A stretch of DNA of 64,000 nucleotides, taken from positions 62,001 to 126,000 of the forward strand of contig NZ_JAERQD010000017.1 of assembly GCF_016735695.1 (NCBI RefSeq), read 5' to 3'. Shown piece by piece: positions 8,761 to 16,937 of the stretch. The stretch comes from Microvirga zambiensis WSM3693 (GTDB lineage Bacteria > Pseudomonadota > Alphaproteobacteria > Rhizobiales > Beijerinckiaceae). The position numbers and the translations under genes were made by a program. How positions within the stretch are numbered: the stretch's first letter is position 1; the number at the start of each line of letters is the position of its first letter. The notes below the pieces were generated by a model, which did not search any database, was not told where the DNA came from, and saw only the letters and a list, made by a program, of their open reading frames with translations.

Positions 8761-10089
8761 ATGCGTTTGAGCCGCTACTTCCTCCCCATTCTCCGTGAGA
8801 CGCCGAAGGAAGCGGAGATCGTCTCTCACCGGCTGATGCTGCGTGCTGGCATGATCCGCCAGGAGGCTGCGGGAATCTATGCCTGGCTGCCGCTGGGTCT
8901 GAAGGTGCTCAACAAGGTCAATGCCATCGTCCGCGAGGAGCAGAACCGCTCCGGCGCCATCGAACTGCTGATGCCCACGATCCAGTCAGCCGACCTGTGG
9001 CGGGAATCGGGCCGCTACGATGCCTATGGCAAGGAGATGCTGCGCATCCAGGATCGCCACGAGCGCGACATGTTGTTCGGGCCGACCAACGAGGAGATGG
9101 TCACCGAGATCTTCCGCAGCTATGTGCGCTCCTACAAGGATCTGCCGCTGAACCTCTACCATATCCAGTGGAAGTTCCGCGACGAGGTGCGCCCGCGCTT
9201 CGGCGTGATGCGCTCGCGCGAGTTCCTGATGAAGGATGCCTATTCCTTCGATCTTGATCAGGCCGGCGCCGTGCATTCCTACAACAAGATGTTCGTCGCC
9301 TATCTGCGCACCTTCGCGCGCATGGGCCTGAAGGCGATCCCGATGCGGGCGGATACCGGACCCATCGGCGGAAACCTGAGCCACGAATTCATCATCTTGG
9401 CCTCGACCGGCGAGAGTGAGGTGTTCTGCCACGCGGATTACCTGAATTTCGACATTCCATCGGCAGACACGAACTTCGACGACATTCCCGGTCTTCAGAG
9501 CACGGTCGACAAGTGGACGTCGCTCTATGCCGCGACCTCCGAGATGCACGAGGCCGATGCCTTCGAGGCCGTTCCCGCCGACAAGAAGATGTCGGCGCGG
9601 GGCATCGAGGTTGGTCACATCTTCTATTTCGGCACCAAGTATTCCGCGCCCATGGGTGCGAAGGTCATGGGGCCGGACGGGCAGGAGCGGGAGGTCCATA
9701 TGGGCTCCTACGGCATCGGTCCGAGCCGTCTGATCGCCGCCATCATCGAGGCAAGCCATGACGAGAACGGCATCATCTGGCCGGAGGCGGTGGCGCCCTT
9801 CGACGTCGCTATCCTGAACCTGAAGGCCGGCGACTCCGCGACGGACGCAGCAAGCGAGCGTCTCTATCGCGAACTCGGAGCGGCCGGGCGCGACGTGCTC
9901 TATGACGACCGCGACGAGCGGCCTGGCGGCAAGTTCGCCACCGCCGACCTCATCGGTGTGCCGTGGCAGGTGCTGATCGGCCCGAAGGGCCTTGCCGAAG
10001 GCAAGGTGGAGCTGAAGAGCCGTGCGACGGGCGAGCGCGAATTGCTCTCGCTCGACGACGTGGTTGCCCGCCTGACGAGCCATAAATAG
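8761..10089 (+). CDS. proS: Prolyl-tRNA synthetase
   Basis: Class II aminoacyl-tRNA synthetase (442 residues) that charges tRNA-Pro in the cytoplasm. Motif 2 lies around [19 protein letters not shown] (about residue 139) and motif 3 around [16 protein letters not shown] (about 315), followed by the anticodon-binding domain. The large editing insertion found between motifs 2 and 3 in E. coli ProRS is absent, as is typical for alphaproteobacterial ProRS; trans-editing would have to come from elsewhere. I chose the ATG at 8761 because the protein then opens with [20 protein letters not shown], the usual start; the in-frame extension back to 8695 looks non-coding. lolC follows after 6 bases, so proS-lolC-lolD form an operon. 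Confidence 0.96.
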   Translation: MRLSRYFLPILRETPKEAEIVSHRLMLRAGMIRQEAAGIYAWLPLGLKVLNKVNAIVREEQNRSGAIELLMPTIQSADLWRESGRYDAYGKEMLRIQDRHERDMLFGPTNEEMVTEIFRSYVRSYKDLPLNLYHIQWKFRDEVRPRFGVMRSREFLMKDAYSFDLDQAGAVHSYNKMFVAYLRTFARMGLKAIPMRADTGPIGGNLSHEFIILASTGESEVFCHADYLNFDIPSADTNFDDIPGLQSTVDKWTSLYAATSEMHEADAFEAVPADKKMSARGIEVGHIFYFGTKYSAPMGAKVMGPDGQEREVHMGSYGIGPSRLIAAIIEASHDENGIIWPEAVAPFDVAILNLKAGDSATDAASERLYRELGAAGRDVLYDDRDERPGGKFATADLIGVPWQVLIGPKGLAEGKVELKSRATGERELLSLDDVVARLTSHK

Positions 10090-10095
10090 GCGCTC

Positions 10096-11400
10096 ATGGC
10101 CAAGACATCGGAAGCCAAGACATCGGAAGCCAAGACGGCATCTTCAGGGACGAAACCCTTCTCGCTTTTCGAGTGGATGCTCGCCGGACGCTACCTGCGC
10201 ACGCGCCGGCGGGAAGGTTTCGTCTCGGTGATCGCCGGCTTCTCCTTTCTCGGCATCATGCTCGGCGTCGCGACGCTCATCGTCGTGCTCTCGGTCATGA
10301 ACGGGTTCCGCAAGGAGCTGCTCGACAAGATCGTCGGCATCAACGGCCATATCTTCGTTGCGCCGCTGGAAAGCCCGCTCACCGATTATCCCGAGGTCTC
10401 CGCCCGCATCGCGGCGGTGCCGGGGGTGAAGCGCGCCATTCCGCTCGTGGAAGGCCAGGCCTTCGGCTCGTCGCAATATAACGGCAGCGGCGTGCTCGTG
10501 CGCGGCATCCGCCCGGAAGATCTGCGCAAGATCGAACACATCGCCGGCAATCTGCGCCAGGGCAGCCTCGACGATTTCGAGAACGGCGAGGGCGTCGCCA
10601 TCGGACGCCGCCTTGCCGATGCGCTCTCTCTGCAGGCCGGCGACACCTTTACGCTCATCACGCCGCGCGGGGCGTCGACGCCCTTCGGCACCGCGCCGCG
10701 GGTGAAAGGCTACCCGGTCAAGGCGATCTTCGAGATCGGCATGTCGGAGTTCGATTCCACCTTCGTCTTCATGCCGCTGACCGAGGCGCAGAACTATTTC
10801 AACCGCCAGAACGACGTGCAGCTCATCGAGGTCTATCTCGACAATGCCGACCGGGTCGACCAGGCCCGCGCCGCCATCGACGAAGCCGCGGGCCGTCCGA
10901 TCCTCATGACCGACTGGCGCCAGCGCAACCGCACCTTTTTCGGAGCGCTCGAAGTCGAGCGCAACGTGATGTTCCTGATCCTCACCCTGATCGTGCTGGT
11001 CGCTGCGCTCAACATCATCTCCGGCCTGATCATGCTCGTGAAGGACAAGTCGGAGGACATCGCGATCCTGCGCACCATGGGCGCCACGCGCGGCTCCGTG
11101 ATGCGCGTGTTCCTCATCACCGGCGCCTCCATCGGCATCGTGGGAACGATCGCAGGCTTCGGCCTCGGCCTGCTGCTGGCGCTGAATGTCGAGACGATCC
11201 GCGATGTCATCTCGCGTCTGACGAGTACCAATCTTTTCCCGGCGGAGCTCTACTTCCTGAGCCGGCTGCCGGCAGAGGTGAATCCCACCGAGGTGGCGAC
11301 GATCCTGATCATGGCGATGGTGCTGTCGCTGCTGGCTACTCTCTATCCCTCCTGGCGGGCCGCGAAGCTCGATCCTGTCGAAGCGTTGCGTTACGGTTGA
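10096..11400 (+). CDS. lolC: Lipoprotein-releasing ABC transporter permease LolC/LolE
   Basis: Inner-membrane permease of the Lol system (434 residues), which extracts outer-membrane lipoproteins and hands them to LolA. One membrane helix lies near residues 40-65 ([20 protein letters not shown]), followed by a large periplasmic domain and three C-terminal helices (FtsX fold) ending in [19 protein letters not shown]. Alphaproteobacteria generally have one such permease instead of separate LolC and LolE. The hydrophilic N-terminus contains a tandem 15-base direct repeat encoding TSEAK twice (10105-10134). The ATPase gene lolD follows directly. Confidence 0.95.
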   Translation: MAKTSEAKTSEAKTASSGTKPFSLFEWMLAGRYLRTRRREGFVSVIAGFSFLGIMLGVATLIVVLSVMNGFRKELLDKIVGINGHIFVAPLESPLTDYPEVSARIAAVPGVKRAIPLVEGQAFGSSQYNGSGVLVRGIRPEDLRKIEHIAGNLRQGSLDDFENGEGVAIGRRLADALSLQAGDTFTLITPRGASTPFGTAPRVKGYPVKAIFEIGMSEFDSTFVFMPLTEAQNYFNRQNDVQLIEVYLDNADRVDQARAAIDEAAGRPILMTDWRQRNRTFFGALEVERNVMFLILTLIVLVAALNIISGLIMLVKDKSEDIAILRTMGATRGSVMRVFLITGASIGIVGTIAGFGLGLLLALNVETIRDVISRLTSTNLFPAELYFLSRLPAEVNPTEVATILIMAMVLSLLATLYPSWRAAKLDPVEALRYG

Positions 11401-11402
11401 GT

Positions 11403-12098
11403 ATGTCGGCAGCCCAATCCCAACCCGCCCTCTACCTGTCCAAAGTCGAGCGTCGCTACCCGCAGGGCGACAGCTTTCTCGACGTTCTGCGCGGCGCCGA
11501 TCTGGCGATCTGGCCGGGCGAGATCGTTGCCCTCGTCGCACCCTCGGGCACCGGCAAGTCGACGTTGCTGCATGTGGCTGGCCTGCTCGAAAAGCCCGAT
11601 GGCGGCGAGGTCTTCGTCGGCTCGAAGCCGACCGCTGCCATGACCGATAAGGAGCGCACGCGGGTGCGCCGCGAGGAACTCGGCTTCGTCTACCAGTTCC
11701 ACCATCTCTTGCCGGAATTCTCGGCCCTCGAGAACGTCGTGATCCCGCAGCTCATCCGCGGCCTGTCGAAGGCGGAAGCGCAGGATCGCGCCACGCAGCT
11801 CCTGACTTTCCTCGGCCTCGGCAAGCGCCTCGAACATCGTCCAGGCGAACTCTCCGGCGGCGAACAGCAGCGCGTCGCCATCGCCCGCGCGGTCGCCAAT
11901 GCCCCGCGCCTTCTGCTCGCCGACGAGCCCACCGGAAATCTCGACCCCAACACCTCCGGCCGCGTCTTCCAGACCCTGGTCGCCATCGTGAGAGCCTCCA
12001 AGCTCGCCGCCCTCATCGCCACCCACAATATGGATCTCGCCGCGCGAATGGATCGGCGGGTGACGATACGGGATGGGCTGGTGGTGCAGTTGCCGTAA
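11403..12098 (+). CDS. lolD: Lipoprotein-releasing ABC transporter ATPase LolD
   Basis: Cytoplasmic ATPase partner of LolC, 231 residues. Walker [12 protein letters not shown] is near residue 46, the ABC signature [14 protein letters not shown] near 150 and Walker [13 protein letters not shown] near 170, followed by the switch histidine in ATHNMD. The ATG at 11403 begins 2 bases after the lolC stop; an in-frame TTG at 11397 would add two residues and overlap lolC, so the exact start is open. This is the last gene of the proS operon. In most relatives dnaE would come next, but here two RTX genes intervene. Confidence 0.95.
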   Translation: MSAAQSQPALYLSKVERRYPQGDSFLDVLRGADLAIWPGEIVALVAPSGTGKSTLLHVAGLLEKPDGGEVFVGSKPTAAMTDKERTRVRREELGFVYQFHHLLPEFSALENVVIPQLIRGLSKAEAQDRATQLLTFLGLGKRLEHRPGELSGGEQQRVAIARAVANAPRLLLADEPTGNLDPNTSGRVFQTLVAIVRASKLAALIATHNMDLAARMDRRVTIRDGLVVQLP

Positions 12099-12410
12099 CG
12101 TCTGTCGCGAGCAATCAGGCATCTATCTAGACTAAGACCGCCATCTCGAAGAGATGGAACTCGTCTGTCGCGGCTCACCGGCTACAAGAGAGCTTGAGGA
12201 TTCTGTCTCGGCAGTCGGCTGCAACGTGTGAGATATTTGACGTATCGGAATGTATATCTTGCAGTAATAGGCCCAAGCAAAAAAGTTAAATTACAATAAA
12301 AATCCTATCTGAATCGAGAGTTTCAGTTTTCTCTATTTCGCCTCATCGATAGAGCGTCGGCGGCCCTGTGGAGTCACGAGCTGCCCGATGTCTGCGAACG
12401 GAGGCGCGCT
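12099..12410. other. Non-coding gap upstream of the first RTX island
   Basis: A 312-base A+T-rich gap without a gene. It has a perfect 7-bp hairpin at 12141-12157 (CCATCTC-GAA-GAGATGG) that might end the lolD transcript although no T run follows. An 11-base direct repeat (CGTCTGTCGCG) occurs at 12099 and 12162. A TTGACG at 12237-12242 could be a -35 element, but its -10 partner is unclear. Confidence 0.5.
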
Positions 12411-15047
12411 ATGCTAAGCCCACTTGAAGCCGCTTATTTGGCGTACATAACAAATTTCGGCGGCAGGGCCGGCGGCAAGAAGCCTATCTATTGGGGTGCC
12501 CAGGCAGGTGCAGGCGTTGGCGGCGTCGACGGCGTGAGCGGCGGCACAAGCGTTCGTATTGACGTTAGAATTCTTCCCAACGGCGGCGTCAATACGAATG
12601 GCGAAAATATTAAAGAGAAGAAAGTAATCGAGAATGATGATAGGAGCATCACTACGATCGTCACGAGTGTAAAGGGGGTTGTAACAGTCACTACGACGCC
12701 AGCGACTACTGCCGCTGAAAACAAAGGCGAGAAAGTAGTTCTGCCGAAAGACCAGGGGACTGTTTACATACCCACGCAAGTTGAGGTGAATACAGAGGCC
12801 AGATTCGCTAGAACAGACACATACCGCGATAAGACGTTCGTGCAGTCGACGACGACCATCAGATTCTCGGATGGGTCGACCATGGTAATAAGGGACCCTG
12901 AACGTGAATATACTGGCGAAAGGGGCTCTAGTTCTCTGCAGCTCCTAGGTGTTGACGACGCATTCATTGAGCGCATGAGGCTCGAAGACACCCTTCGCAT
13001 CGAGAGGGAGCGGATTGAACTGATCGATGCGCTCAAGGACGGTCGCATCAGGGTCATCCAAACCGGTACCGGGGCTCAGTATCTCAATTATAAAGAGGGC
13101 ACCGAGGGACATGACGAGCTCGCCGGCGGGGGGATGCTGAACGGCCTGGGTGGCGACGACGTGCTCACCGGAGCCGACGACCCCTATGGCATGGACGTGC
13201 TCGACGGCGGCAATGGCAACGATACCCTGAACGGCGGGCAGGGCCTGGATATTCTCGTCGGCGGTGCGGGAGCCGACAAGCTCAACGGCGGCGACGGGTT
13301 CGACATGGCAAGCTACGCGCCTGCCTCCAGCGCCATCGTCGTGAACATGGCCGATGTGAGCCACAATATGGGCGATGCGGCCGGCGACGGCTACGGCGCC
13401 GTCGAGGGCATCGTCGGCTCCGAGCACAACGACAAAATCACCGGCAACAACTACAGCAACCGCCTTGAAGGCGGCGGTGGCAAGGACACCATCGACGGGG
13501 CCGGCGGCAGCGACGATCTCTACGGCGACGATGGGGACGATGTCCTGATCGGCGGGAGCGGCGCCGACACTTTCGATGGCGGCGAAGGGCACGACACGGT
13601 GAGCTACTACAAGAGCCTCACCGCCGTTCAGATCTACATGTGGTCCGAGAACTACAATGTCGGCGCCAAGGGCGACACCTACAAAGATATCGAAGGGATC
13701 GACGGCACGCGGTTTGACGACGTGATCGAAGGCAACACCGACGCGAACACGTTCTGGGGCGACGCGGGCAACGACACCCTCAACGGGCATGGCGGCAGCG
13801 ATACGCTCGCGGGCGGCGACGGCGACGACAAGCTCGAAGGCGGCTGGGGGAATTGGGGCGACCGGCTCGACGGCGGCAACGGCCGCGATACCGCGAGCTA
13901 TTACCATGCCACGTCCGGTGTGCAGGTCTATCTCTGGGACGTCATGCGCAACACCGGCGAGGCGGAGGGGGACACCTATGTCTCCATCGAGGTGATCGAC
14001 GGCTCGACCCACAGCGACACGATCGAGGGCAGCGCCTCGGCCAACACCTTCTGGGGCGATGCGGGCCATGACCTGCTCAAAGGGCTCGGCGGCGCCGACA
14101 CGCTCTCGGGCGGAGCAGGCGGCGATCATCTCTCCGGCGGCGAGGGCGCCGACCTGCTCGACGGCGGCGCCGATTTCGACTTCGCGGTCTATGCCGACGC
14201 CGCCTCCGGCGTGCTGGTCGATCTGCTCGCCATGGGCCGCAATACCGGCGAGGCCTCGGGCGACGTCTACGTCTCCATCGAAGGCCTGCTCGGCTCAGGC
14301 CATGCCGACCAGTTCTACGGCACCGCTGGCTGGGACGGGTTCTATGCCGGCGCGGGCGATGACGTGCTCGAGGGCCGCGGCGGCGGCGACCAGCTCGACG
14401 GCGGCGACGGCTTCGACTTTGCGGTGTACTGGGGTGCGGCCTCCGGCGTGGTCGCCAACCTTGCGGCGGGTGGCGGCACCCTGGGCGATGCGGCCGGCGA
14501 CGTGTTCGTCTCGATCGAGGGCCTGCAGGGCTCGAACCATGCCGACACCCTGACCGGCAACGGCATCGGCAACACGCTCTATGGCTGGGGCGGCAACGAC
14601 GAGCTCCATGGCCTCTCGGGCAACGACTACATCGAGGGCGGCGACGGCGCCGACACGATCTCGGGCGGTGAGAGCCTCGACTGGCTGCTCGGTAATGCCG
14701 GGCGGGACGTGTTCCGCTTCGACACGCGGGCCAGCGCAGGCAATGTGGATACGCTGGCCGACTTCAACGCCGCGGAGGACAAGATCGCGCTCGAGACAAG
14801 GATGTTCGGCTTTGCGCCGGTGACATACGACGCCTGGGGCAGCCCGGTGAACGGAACGCTTACAACGAGTGCGTTCAAGCTCGGCACCTCCGCCACGACC
14901 GCCGCGCAGCGGATCGTCTACGATCAGGCGAGCGGTGCGGTCTACTTCGATGCGGACGGTCTCGGCGGTCAGGCACAGGTGCAGTTCGCCAAGGTGGCGG
15001 CCGGGACGGCGCTCACGGCCGCCCACTTCCAGCTCTTCACTCTCTGA
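12411..15047 (+). CDS. RTX (hemolysin-type calcium-binding) secreted protein
   Basis: Protein of 878 residues, probably exported by a type I secretion system; its role is unknown. Residues 1-230 have no recognisable domain, no signal peptide and lower GC codons than the rest. From about 233 to 760 there are blocks of GGxGxDxLx calcium-binding nonapeptides alternating with five copies of a spacer of about 55 residues (pattern D-x-A-x-Y...SGV-x-V...G-D-x-Y-x-S-I-E-G). The C-terminal 120 residues (from GRDVFRFDTRASAGNVDTLAD to HFQLFTL) are the conserved type I secretion tail. A clear ribosome binding site (GGAGG, 12400-12404) sits 6 bases before the ATG. A strong terminator follows, so it is probably transcribed alone. 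Confidence 0.9.
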   Translation: MLSPLEAAYLAYITNFGGRAGGKKPIYWGAQAGAGVGGVDGVSGGTSVRIDVRILPNGGVNTNGENIKEKKVIENDDRSITTIVTSVKGVVTVTTTPATTAAENKGEKVVLPKDQGTVYIPTQVEVNTEARFARTDTYRDKTFVQSTTTIRFSDGSTMVIRDPEREYTGERGSSSLQLLGVDDAFIERMRLEDTLRIERERIELIDALKDGRIRVIQTGTGAQYLNYKEGTEGHDELAGGGMLNGLGGDDVLTGADDPYGMDVLDGGNGNDTLNGGQGLDILVGGAGADKLNGGDGFDMASYAPASSAIVVNMADVSHNMGDAAGDGYGAVEGIVGSEHNDKITGNNYSNRLEGGGGKDTIDGAGGSDDLYGDDGDDVLIGGSGADTFDGGEGHDTVSYYKSLTAVQIYMWSENYNVGAKGDTYKDIEGIDGTRFDDVIEGNTDANTFWGDAGNDTLNGHGGSDTLAGGDGDDKLEGGWGNWGDRLDGGNGRDTASYYHATSGVQVYLWDVMRNTGEAEGDTYVSIEVIDGSTHSDTIEGSASANTFWGDAGHDLLKGLGGADTLSGGAGGDHLSGGEGADLLDGGADFDFAVYADAASGVLVDLLAMGRNTGEASGDVYVSIEGLLGSGHADQFYGTAGWDGFYAGAGDDVLEGRGGGDQLDGGDGFDFAVYWGAASGVVANLAAGGGTLGDAAGDVFVSIEGLQGSNHADTLTGNGIGNTLYGWGGNDELHGLSGNDYIEGGDGADTISGGESLDWLLGNAGRDVFRFDTRASAGNVDTLADFNAAEDKIALETRMFGFAPVTYDAWGSPVNGTLTTSAFKLGTSATTAAQRIVYDQASGAVYFDADGLGGQAQVQFAKVAAGTALTAAHFQLFTL

Positions 15048-15082
15048 CGCGACGCGTCGGAATAAGACATGAAGCGCGAAGA

Positions 15083-15108
15083 GCCGGCCCGGTGGGCCGG
15101 CTTTTTTT
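15083..15108 (+). terminator. Rho-independent terminator after the first RTX gene
   Basis: Perfect 8-bp stem GCCGGCCC/GGGCCGGC with a 3-base loop, followed by seven T residues. Confidence 0.9.
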
Positions 15109-15226
15109 ATCTGATCATTCCAGGGTGTATGTCACCGGAGGGCGCACTCACAGGAAGAAATATTTCCGTTGCGTCATATTTCCATTATCGATCAGATGAT
15201 GTGAGCGATGTCGTGCGGGAGTCAGG

Positions 15227-16558
15227 ATGCCTAAGTACAAGCCGAAGGACTGGGGCTATCAGCTTCAGAATGCGAAGCCTGCGACCATCGCCAAATCGCG
15301 CCACGATCTGATCGTCATCGATTACGAGCAGGATGGCCACGGCAGCTTCAGCGCCCGCGAGATCAAGCTGATGAAGGCGAAGGGGGCGCACAAGCTCGTT
15401 TCCTATGTGAGCATCGGCGAGGCCGAGGATTACCGGGATTACTGGAAGAAGGGATGGGCGGCGACAAAGCCCGCATGGCTTGAGCGCGAGAATCCCGATT
15501 GGGAGGGCAACTACAAGGTCCGCTACTGGCATCCCGAGTGGCAGAAGCTGACGCTGGACCGGATCCGGGAGGTCGCGAAGGTCGGCTATGACGGCGCCTA
15601 TCTCGATATCGTCGACGCGTACGAGTACTTCGCGTCGCGGCGTCCGAGCGCCGCGAAGGACATGGTCGATTTCGTCGAGAAGATCGCAGCGGCGGCGCGG
15701 GCGATCAATCCGAACTTCCTCATCATCCCGCAGAACGGCGAGGGGCTGCTCAAATCGCGCAAGTACCTGTCCGTCATCGACGGGATCGCCAAGGAGGATC
15801 TCTATTACGGTCTCGATGGCGACGGCATCCGCAATACGTCCCAGGAAATCGCCTATAGCCGAAAGCTTCTCGACATCGCGCGCAAGGCGGGCAAGTTCGT
15901 CCTCAACGTCGAATACCTGTCCGGCAAGGAGGCGATCTCGACCTATCTCAAGGACGTCTCGAAGACAGGCTATGTGCCCTATGTCGGCCCGCGCGATCTC
16001 GACAAGCTCAGTTACGATGTGCCGTACGCGTCGCCGGGCGCGACGAAGGCTGCCGCCGCGGGCAGCATCGCCGCCGGAGATGCGATCCTGATGGGCGGTG
16101 CCTCCGACGACCTGTTGAAGGGAGGGGGCGGCAACGACGCTCTGAACGGCAGGGATGGCGCCGATACCCTGTCCGGCGGCGAGGGAAGCGACCTGCTGGT
16201 CGGCGGCGCCGGGAGCGATGTGTTCCGTTTCGATACCAAGCCACGGGCTGCGCATGTGGACACGATCGCGGATTTTAGCCCATTTGAGGACAGGATCTCG
16301 CTGGAGACGACGGCATTCGGCCTTGCGCCAGTGGCGGATACCGCGTGGTCGAGCCTCGCCGGCGGCTTGCTCTCGCCAAGTCTGTTCAAGACCGGGCTCA
16401 AGGCGAGCACCGACGCGCAGCGGATCGTCTACGATCAGGCGAGTGGTACTCTCTATTACGATGCCGACGGATCAGGCCCGACAGGGCAGGTGGCCTTCGC
16501 CAAGCTGACGCCCGGCACGGCACTGACGGCGGCGCATTTCCACCTCTTCACGCTCTAA
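15227..16558 (+). CDS. GH114-type glycosidase fused to an RTX/type I secretion tail
   Basis: Protein of 443 residues. Residues 1-275 match the TM1410/GH114 TIM-barrel family, whose characterised members are endo-alpha-1,4-polygalactosaminidases: DLIVIDYEQDGHG near 27, LVSYVSIGEAEDYRDYW near 57, YLDIVDAYEYF near 125 and VLNVEYLSG near 224, with the acidic residues at strand ends that such enzymes use. Residues 284-330 are RTX nonapeptides (GGGGNDALNGRDGADTLSGG), and the rest is the same secretion tail as in the upstream gene, ending HFHLFTL. There is no Sec signal, so type I export is inferred. A ribosome binding site (GGGAG) precedes the ATG. Substrate is inferred from the family only; a galactosamine-containing exopolysaccharide is plausible. 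Confidence 0.85.
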   Translation: MPKYKPKDWGYQLQNAKPATIAKSRHDLIVIDYEQDGHGSFSAREIKLMKAKGAHKLVSYVSIGEAEDYRDYWKKGWAATKPAWLERENPDWEGNYKVRYWHPEWQKLTLDRIREVAKVGYDGAYLDIVDAYEYFASRRPSAAKDMVDFVEKIAAAARAINPNFLIIPQNGEGLLKSRKYLSVIDGIAKEDLYYGLDGDGIRNTSQEIAYSRKLLDIARKAGKFVLNVEYLSGKEAISTYLKDVSKTGYVPYVGPRDLDKLSYDVPYASPGATKAAAAGSIAAGDAILMGGASDDLLKGGGGNDALNGRDGADTLSGGEGSDLLVGGAGSDVFRFDTKPRAAHVDTIADFSPFEDRISLETTAFGLAPVADTAWSSLAGGLLSPSLFKTGLKASTDAQRIVYDQASGTLYYDADGSGPTGQVAFAKLTPGTALTAAHFHLFTL

Positions 16559-16583
16559 AAGCATTTTACGATCGATTGAATGA

Positions 16584-16613
16584 AAACGGCCGGCGTCCAT
16601 GCGCCGGCCGTTT
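16584..16613 (+). terminator. Terminator-like hairpin after the GH114-RTX gene
   Basis: A 12-bp perfect stem (AAACGGCCGGCG/CGCCGGCCGTTT) with a 6-base loop and a short T stretch. It separates the RTX gene from the LexA-box promoter downstream. Confidence 0.75.
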
Positions 16614-16670
16614 GCGTTTGGGTCGTTAAGACTTCGTTGACTCCGCCATAACGGCGGGTTGTTCCCAGGC

Positions 16671-16714
16671 TTTACACAGAACATCCAATGAACAAATATG
16701 AACATATTGGGAAC
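16671..16714 (+). promoter_or_regulatory. SOS promoter with two LexA boxes
   Basis: Two exact GAAC-N7-GAAC motifs, the alphaproteobacterial LexA box, lie in tandem: GAACATCCAATGAAC at 16679-16693 and GAACATATTGGGAAC at 16700-16714. A -35-like TTTACA sits at 16671-16676, and an AAATAT -10-like element 17 bases later (16694-16699) lies between the boxes. The boxes thus cover the spacer and the expected start point, where a repressor would block transcription. lexA itself is in this window and has the same motif upstream. Confidence 0.8.
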
Positions 16715-16728
16715 ACGGAGATCAGACC

Positions 16729-16830
16729 ATGCTTCGCTTCATCATCGAAACCGCCGCCGAGATCGTTTCCCTCGCCATGTTCGGATCCGCCGTGGCAATC
16801 TGGGCTCTGGTCCTTTCTCCCATTGCTTGA
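16729..16830 (+). CDS. 33-residue SOS-controlled membrane microprotein (SidA-like candidate)
   Basis: A 33-residue frame opening MLRFIIETAAEIVSLAMFGS and ending ALVLSPIA. It has one hydrophobic helix from about residue 12 to 32 and a short N-terminus with Arg and two Glu. A ribosome binding site (GGAG, 16717-16720) lies 8 bases before the ATG. It is the first frame after two LexA boxes. Size, single-helix topology, LexA control and position beside dnaE recall Caulobacter SidA, a 29-residue LexA-repressed membrane protein that blocks cell division; I cannot compare the sequences here. A role as a damage-induced division inhibitor is therefore inference. Confidence 0.68.
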   Translation: MLRFIIETAAEIVSLAMFGSAVAIWALVLSPIA

Positions 16831-16840
16831 TAGCAGCCGT

Positions 16841-16858
16841 CCACAGGAGATCCTGTGG
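16841..16858 (+). other. Perfect dyad between the microprotein gene and dnaE
   Basis: CCACAGGA-GA-TCCTGTGG is an 8-bp inverted repeat with a 2-base centre, 10 bases after the microprotein stop. No T run follows, so it may be a protein-binding site, a processing hairpin or a weak attenuator before dnaE. Confidence 0.4.
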
Positions 16859-16937
16859 ATTCACAGGAAGGAAGTCCTTCAATCCTTTCTTAGAAAAGAA
16901 TCGTGCCAGAATGCGCGCCGTCGACGAGTAGAGTTTC

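Noticed and set aside
12945..14129. Long minus-strand frame opposite the first RTX gene
   Set aside because: It only mirrors the codon periodicity of the RTX nonapeptides; it is a repetitive Ala/Val protein with no recognisable features.
16690..16703. A further GAAC pair spaced by 6 bases
   Set aside because: The LexA spacing is 7 bases; this pair is simply the inner halves of the two correctly spaced boxes.
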